Translations under genes and position numbers: made by a program
Assembly: GCF_020740795.1 (NCBI RefSeq)
Contig: NC_067296.1
Span: 7,417,001 to 7,481,000 of the forward strand
Source of the DNA: Apus apus
Taxonomy: Eukaryota; Chordata; Aves; Apodiformes; Apodidae
Reading direction: 5' to 3'
Length of the DNA: 64,000 nt
The notes under the pieces: generated by a model
The model's database searches: none
What the model saw: the letters and a program-made list of their open reading frames with translations, nothing else
Told to the model about the DNA's origin: nothing
In this document: one piece after another, positions 59,781 through 64,000 of the stretch
Position numbering within the stretch: position 1 is the stretch's first letter
Layout: every line of letters begins with the position of its first letter

Positions 59781-62700
59781 TTAAGAATGATGGACTAGAT
59801 TCTCAACTGGAATAAATCAAACACAGCTCTAGGTGACACCAAAGGAACAAGACAGAGCGGCTGACAAGGGCTTGTAATGCGACAGCAAAGAAAGAGGCAA
59901 ACAACCAGAAAACTGTTCACTGTTCAATCACCCACCTTCCCAGGCACATATCACACACAGATGCCTCAAATAGCATCTCCCCTCTTCCCCAAAAGCCACA
60001 TACATCTGTTCTCCCCAGCCCCACCTGCTCCGCCCACAGGAGCTGAACGTCAGCCACTAGTTTGATAAAAACACTGCAAGGTACCAAGCATACAGCTTGT
60101 GCCAACATGCATCTTAACAGGCTACAAAAGAATTGGTACCTTGTTGCTCGGAACATCTTGGAAAGACAGAAGAACTCACCTCAACCCCTCCTATTAAGAG
60201 CTCTGTGTGTTTCCTGGCCCTGAGAGCAGCTCTGATGGGGAGGCTGGAAGACAAGCCCCACAGCACAGCCCCACAGCAGGCAGGGGTACAGACCCACCAT
60301 TTCACACTCTACAGTGAATTAATTTGATTTTAGTTTGATTTTTTTTTTCCTAATGTTCAAAGTTGACTTTGAACACATGCAGACTTAGTATCTTAACAAG
60401 TTATTTTATTTTAGGAAAACACATGGCACAATAATTTGCATTAAAAATGCATAAATTTCAAGAGATCTTTGGCAGGACTTTCAAATTGTTCCTAATTAAT
60501 ATTCCATTTAAAAACTACCAACGTCCTTTGCTACTACCTTGTTTTTCTGCATTAGAATATGAAACTCCGGTATTTCAAGGAAAAGTCACTTTTCCATGTG
60601 GAGTAATTAGATACCACTTTGTTACCAGGCTCAATTTTAAAGCCAATTTTTTTTCCTCCTCTCTGAAGGACTGTCAGGCCAATAACTTTCTCCCCTTATC
60701 TTCCTACCCTTACTGCTCTTTGGCATTTGCTGTAATTTCTGTCCCACATTTCTTTACTCCATGGCCTGATAGTTTTTAATGAGTTTTTCACACCTGTGGT
60801 CTTATCTAGCATTAATTCTGCACCCTCCGTTCCTCTCCCTGTTGTACAGATCAGGTTTAACCACATTGTAACCCATGGTTCTTCACTAGCATGAAACCAG
60901 CACAATTATAGTGCCAGGCTTTGTTTTCAGTATAAAACTGTATCAGTCATGATTAAAAGATAGTGCCTTGGCAACTGGTGCATTAACTAGTTTGGTGTCT
61001 CAGCCAGGTTTCTAGCAAACAATTTTCCTTAATCACAAACCCACTTAAAGACCTCTTTGCTGGCAATGGGAAAGCTGTTGACCAAACAGCTGGAAATCAG
61101 ACTCCCCTTCAAGAAGCTGCTTCTGGGGCAAACCTGGGTGTCACGACATTAGTGCATCAGGAGAAAAAACTTCACAGCTACAGCCTGTTGAGGAGGAGGG
61201 TGAGATCTGGCCTTCCCCAGCAGCCAAGCTGGTGGTTTTCACAAGCATGTTTCAGGGAGCACAAAAGGAGAAACCGGGGCATGACTTTCAGTTTGACAGG
61301 GAAGGTGTCTGCTGACAATGAATGAACCTCTCTGACTTCAAGCTTTCTTGGGGGGAAAAAAAGATGAATTTTAAGTGCCATGGAAATAAAAATATTCCAT
61401 CTTTTCATTTTATCCTGTCACTGAACAAATGCAGTGCTTGTTTTTTAGGACTACTTTTCAGATGGCTACATGATTTCTGAACAGAAAACCCACAGTGCCA
61501 AGCACTGACAGAAAAATCACTGCCTCTAGCTGTTATCTAGTCATATGGAAAATATTTGACCGAAGAAATAAAGTCCTTCACTGGGAAGCCTGAGTGATAA
61601 GCTGCAGGCAGAAAGAGCAGAATCAAATCAGTGTCAAACCTACATTCACTTCCAAGACATGTAAGCATCCTACTTGAGCTCAGTAAAAGTCATTTTGCCA
61701 ACAGGCTGTTAGCCTGTTGAAAAGAAGTAGGAAGTACAATGAATGGAAAAAGAGGATTTTTAAATCAAGCACTGAGAAGTACCTAAAGATGCTACAACCT
61801 GCCCCAAGACTACAGGCTCAGGGATAGCCAAGAAGCAAAATACAGTAACTATACCTAAGCTTGTTCTACAACAAGGAACATTTTGTTTTGATACTTCCTA
61901 GCAGGCAGAGTTCTCGGCAGCAAAGGCCTGTAGGTCTTGCACTTCCACAGCTGTATGTTGCTTCTTGGGATCTCCCACCTTTCTTTCTCCCAAAGCAGGT
62001 TTGTGGGCCTCAGTGTTTTAAAAACATCTCAAAAAAATGACTTAATGGGAAGCAGGTTTTCCTCCTCAGCTTCCCATTGTATTTCAGCTAAACCCCAGTA
62101 GAACAATGGCTACACACCATGTCTCTGTGACTCAACCCTTCTGCTTAACAAATTCCCTGCAGAGCAAGACCAGACAGACACCAGGCTCCAAAGGTATCCA
62201 CACCATTGCAACACTTAACAGCCTGTATCTTAAGCAATGAGCACTGAACCAGAAAGAAAGAATTCAACCCCAGCTGCAAGTAGTAGAATTACACTAAAGA
62301 CAAATTTGTGCCTAAAGGTTGAGGTGAGTTACTAGTATCTGAATACTGCACCTTCCTTCTTTCAGTTCTTGGACAGAAGCATTGTTATATGAAGCAGCAC
62401 ATAATGCTCACTGTAGTATACAGAACAGCACAGTTGTCATGCTCCATTTCCCAGCATTAAAATAAACTATTCTCCAAGCATGAAAAAACTTTATATTAAA
62501 GATTCAAACACCACAGGCTTTGATGCTGCCAGAAAAGACTCTTTCAATTTTTGATATGCCACTAAATAGTCCAAGACTTTATGAGTCGCAGGGGAAAATG
62601 AATCAGACTTCAATTCCTGGAAGAGGAAGAAGTCACTAGAAGAATCCAAGCAAATGGCAGTTTTGAAAACCTAGACATGGCAAAGTATTCCCAGAGCCTG

Positions 62701-64000
62701 TCAGTGATCTCTGGAGTAGGTAACCCATTTCAAATGAATCAGTGCTTCTCTACCTAACATTAAAATGCAGGAGATAGAAAGGGAAAGAAAGGGACCCCTG
62801 AGACTGACTCTCCACTGGAGACCTAGGAGTGGGAAACAGAACTTAACAGCATCTTCCAGTCAGCCAGCACCACCCCAGTTGTTTCCAGGAGCAGCACTGG
62901 GATAGCCAAACCCCAGAGCATGGAAGGCCTTGGCTGACACTGAATAAAACATCCCCTTAAACAAGGTATGAAGCTTCCTTAAATCCATATCAACACAAGA
63001 CCCAAAATGCCAGATCATCTACATGGAAGAATTGCCTATAGAAATCTGCAGGAAAACCAGGAAATAGTGCTCCTATATGCTGCTGTTCTGCCACTAGGCT
63101 TCATCTTACTCCTTAAACTTAATTTCTACCCATCCTACCCTTAACTATAGCCTTGCTCACACTGTGTGCTCACTGCAGAAGCTATACATAAATGTCCTCT
63201 CCGAATCTGACCAAATTGATCTTACCCTCTCAAGACAGAGTCTCACAGCAGGGAAACAGCCAGGCAGAAGCAGTACTCAATACCAGAGTGCCACCTATAG
63301 CTATTGCACATGACTTTGCAGCCAGGCAGAGTAGAAAATGCACATACATGCTCATTCCCCTCCCTGGCATTATGAATACCTAATGAAACTTCTGTCATTA
63401 AGGTCAGGAGAATAAGATAATTTAATCATAGCAAAAGAGAGAGTAAGAGAAAACACAGCAAAAGATGTAACAGCAGCTGCCCAAGAGAGGCTTCACTTCT
63501 CCCGGAGTGAGAGGCGCACCGTGGGGAACGAAGCCCTTCTCCCCACTCTCCCCTAAAAAGGAGAGGCAGAGCATATGCATACAGCCCACTGATTTCTGCT
63601 GAGGTGGCCCAAAGCCAGCTTATAAAACAGGCTTGCTACAGCTATAAGAATACATCTTCTCATTTAATACTGTGTGAGAAGATGCTAGAATGGTTTGTGT
63701 TTTTAGGGCCAGGAACCAAGCATAAAGCAGAAGGAGATGGAGGTGACATTCTCCCCACAGTGCACATCCCAGGACTGATAAAGAAGCCACGTCCACTGGC
63801 CCTTTCCAAGGGAAACTGAGCTCCTGGGGAGGTGACCCACAGGGGTGCCAAGTGACCCCTCCAGACAGAAAGGCTTATGGGTTAACCCCAGCAAAGAAGC
63901 CTAAGGAAACAGGTTTTGAACAGATGATGTGGCAGATGGCATCCTTGTCCCCTTCTGCCACTGAGTCAACCTGAACTAGCTGCAGCCAGCAAATCCTACA
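59781..64000. other. intergenic DNA to the window end, no gene seen
   Basis: No exon with recognisable protein or paired splice signals. A 10-bp-arm palindrome lies at 60354-60375. Frames near 63.6-63.9 kb are open on both strands but unremarkable. Confidence 0.4.
60354..60375. repeat. palindrome TGTTCAAAGT-TG-ACTTTGAACA
   Basis: Perfect 10-bp arms with a 2-bp centre. Each arm holds a TCF/LEF-like and nuclear-receptor-like TTCAAAG/CTTTGAA word. Confidence 0.75.

Overview
The window looks like bird nuclear DNA, probably from a neoavian or songbird genome. The evidence is short introns, CR1 LINE fragments, one LTR of the avian ERV-L type, and exons that splice into proteins very close to known vertebrate families. 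There are no bacterial features. Only two protein-coding genes can be supported. Most other open frames are chance, or shadows in GC-rich or repeat DNA.

Layout: 1-9.7 kb is repeat-bearing intergenic DNA with an ERV-L-type LTR (about 0.94-1.7 kb) and three CR1 fragments (about 3.7-4.3, 7.2-7.5 and 9.4-9.6 kb). A CpG island (about 9.76-10.48 kb) carries CRE, RFX X-box, NRF1, ETS and YY1 motifs. It is the promoter of SLC9A8 (NHE8), whose 16 coding exons run on the + strand from 10125 to 33889. They splice in frame to a 574-residue Na+(K+)/H+ exchanger. Intron 9 is a minor-spliceosome AT-AC intron. The 3' UTR probably ends near 35.34 kb.

From 35.3 to 40.2 kb I see no gene. An AT-rich block at 35.87-36.25 kb repeats homeodomain-like ATTA words and could be a conserved noncoding element. 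On the minus strand, 45839-40194, five coding exons splice in frame to a complete 420-residue opsin of the neuropsin (OPN5) group. It has the retinal lysine, Tyr at the 113 position, Glu at 181 and Cys at 188. The last points to OPN5L1, the all-trans-retinal-binding, self-regenerating neuropsin-like receptor lost from mammals. In place of the E/DRY triplet it carries Val-Cys-Cys. A perfect splice acceptor directly abuts its ATG, so a 5' untranslated exon is expected upstream. A second CpG island at about 50.6-51.1 kb, with good minus-strand splice donors, is the natural candidate promoter.

From 51.2 to 64 kb I find no coding exon, only a CR1 3' end (about 59.64-59.78 kb), a (CCAT)11 microsatellite and small palindromes. 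The two genes converge tail to tail and share no obvious pathway: one regulates endomembrane and apical pH, the other is a light and retinal receptor.
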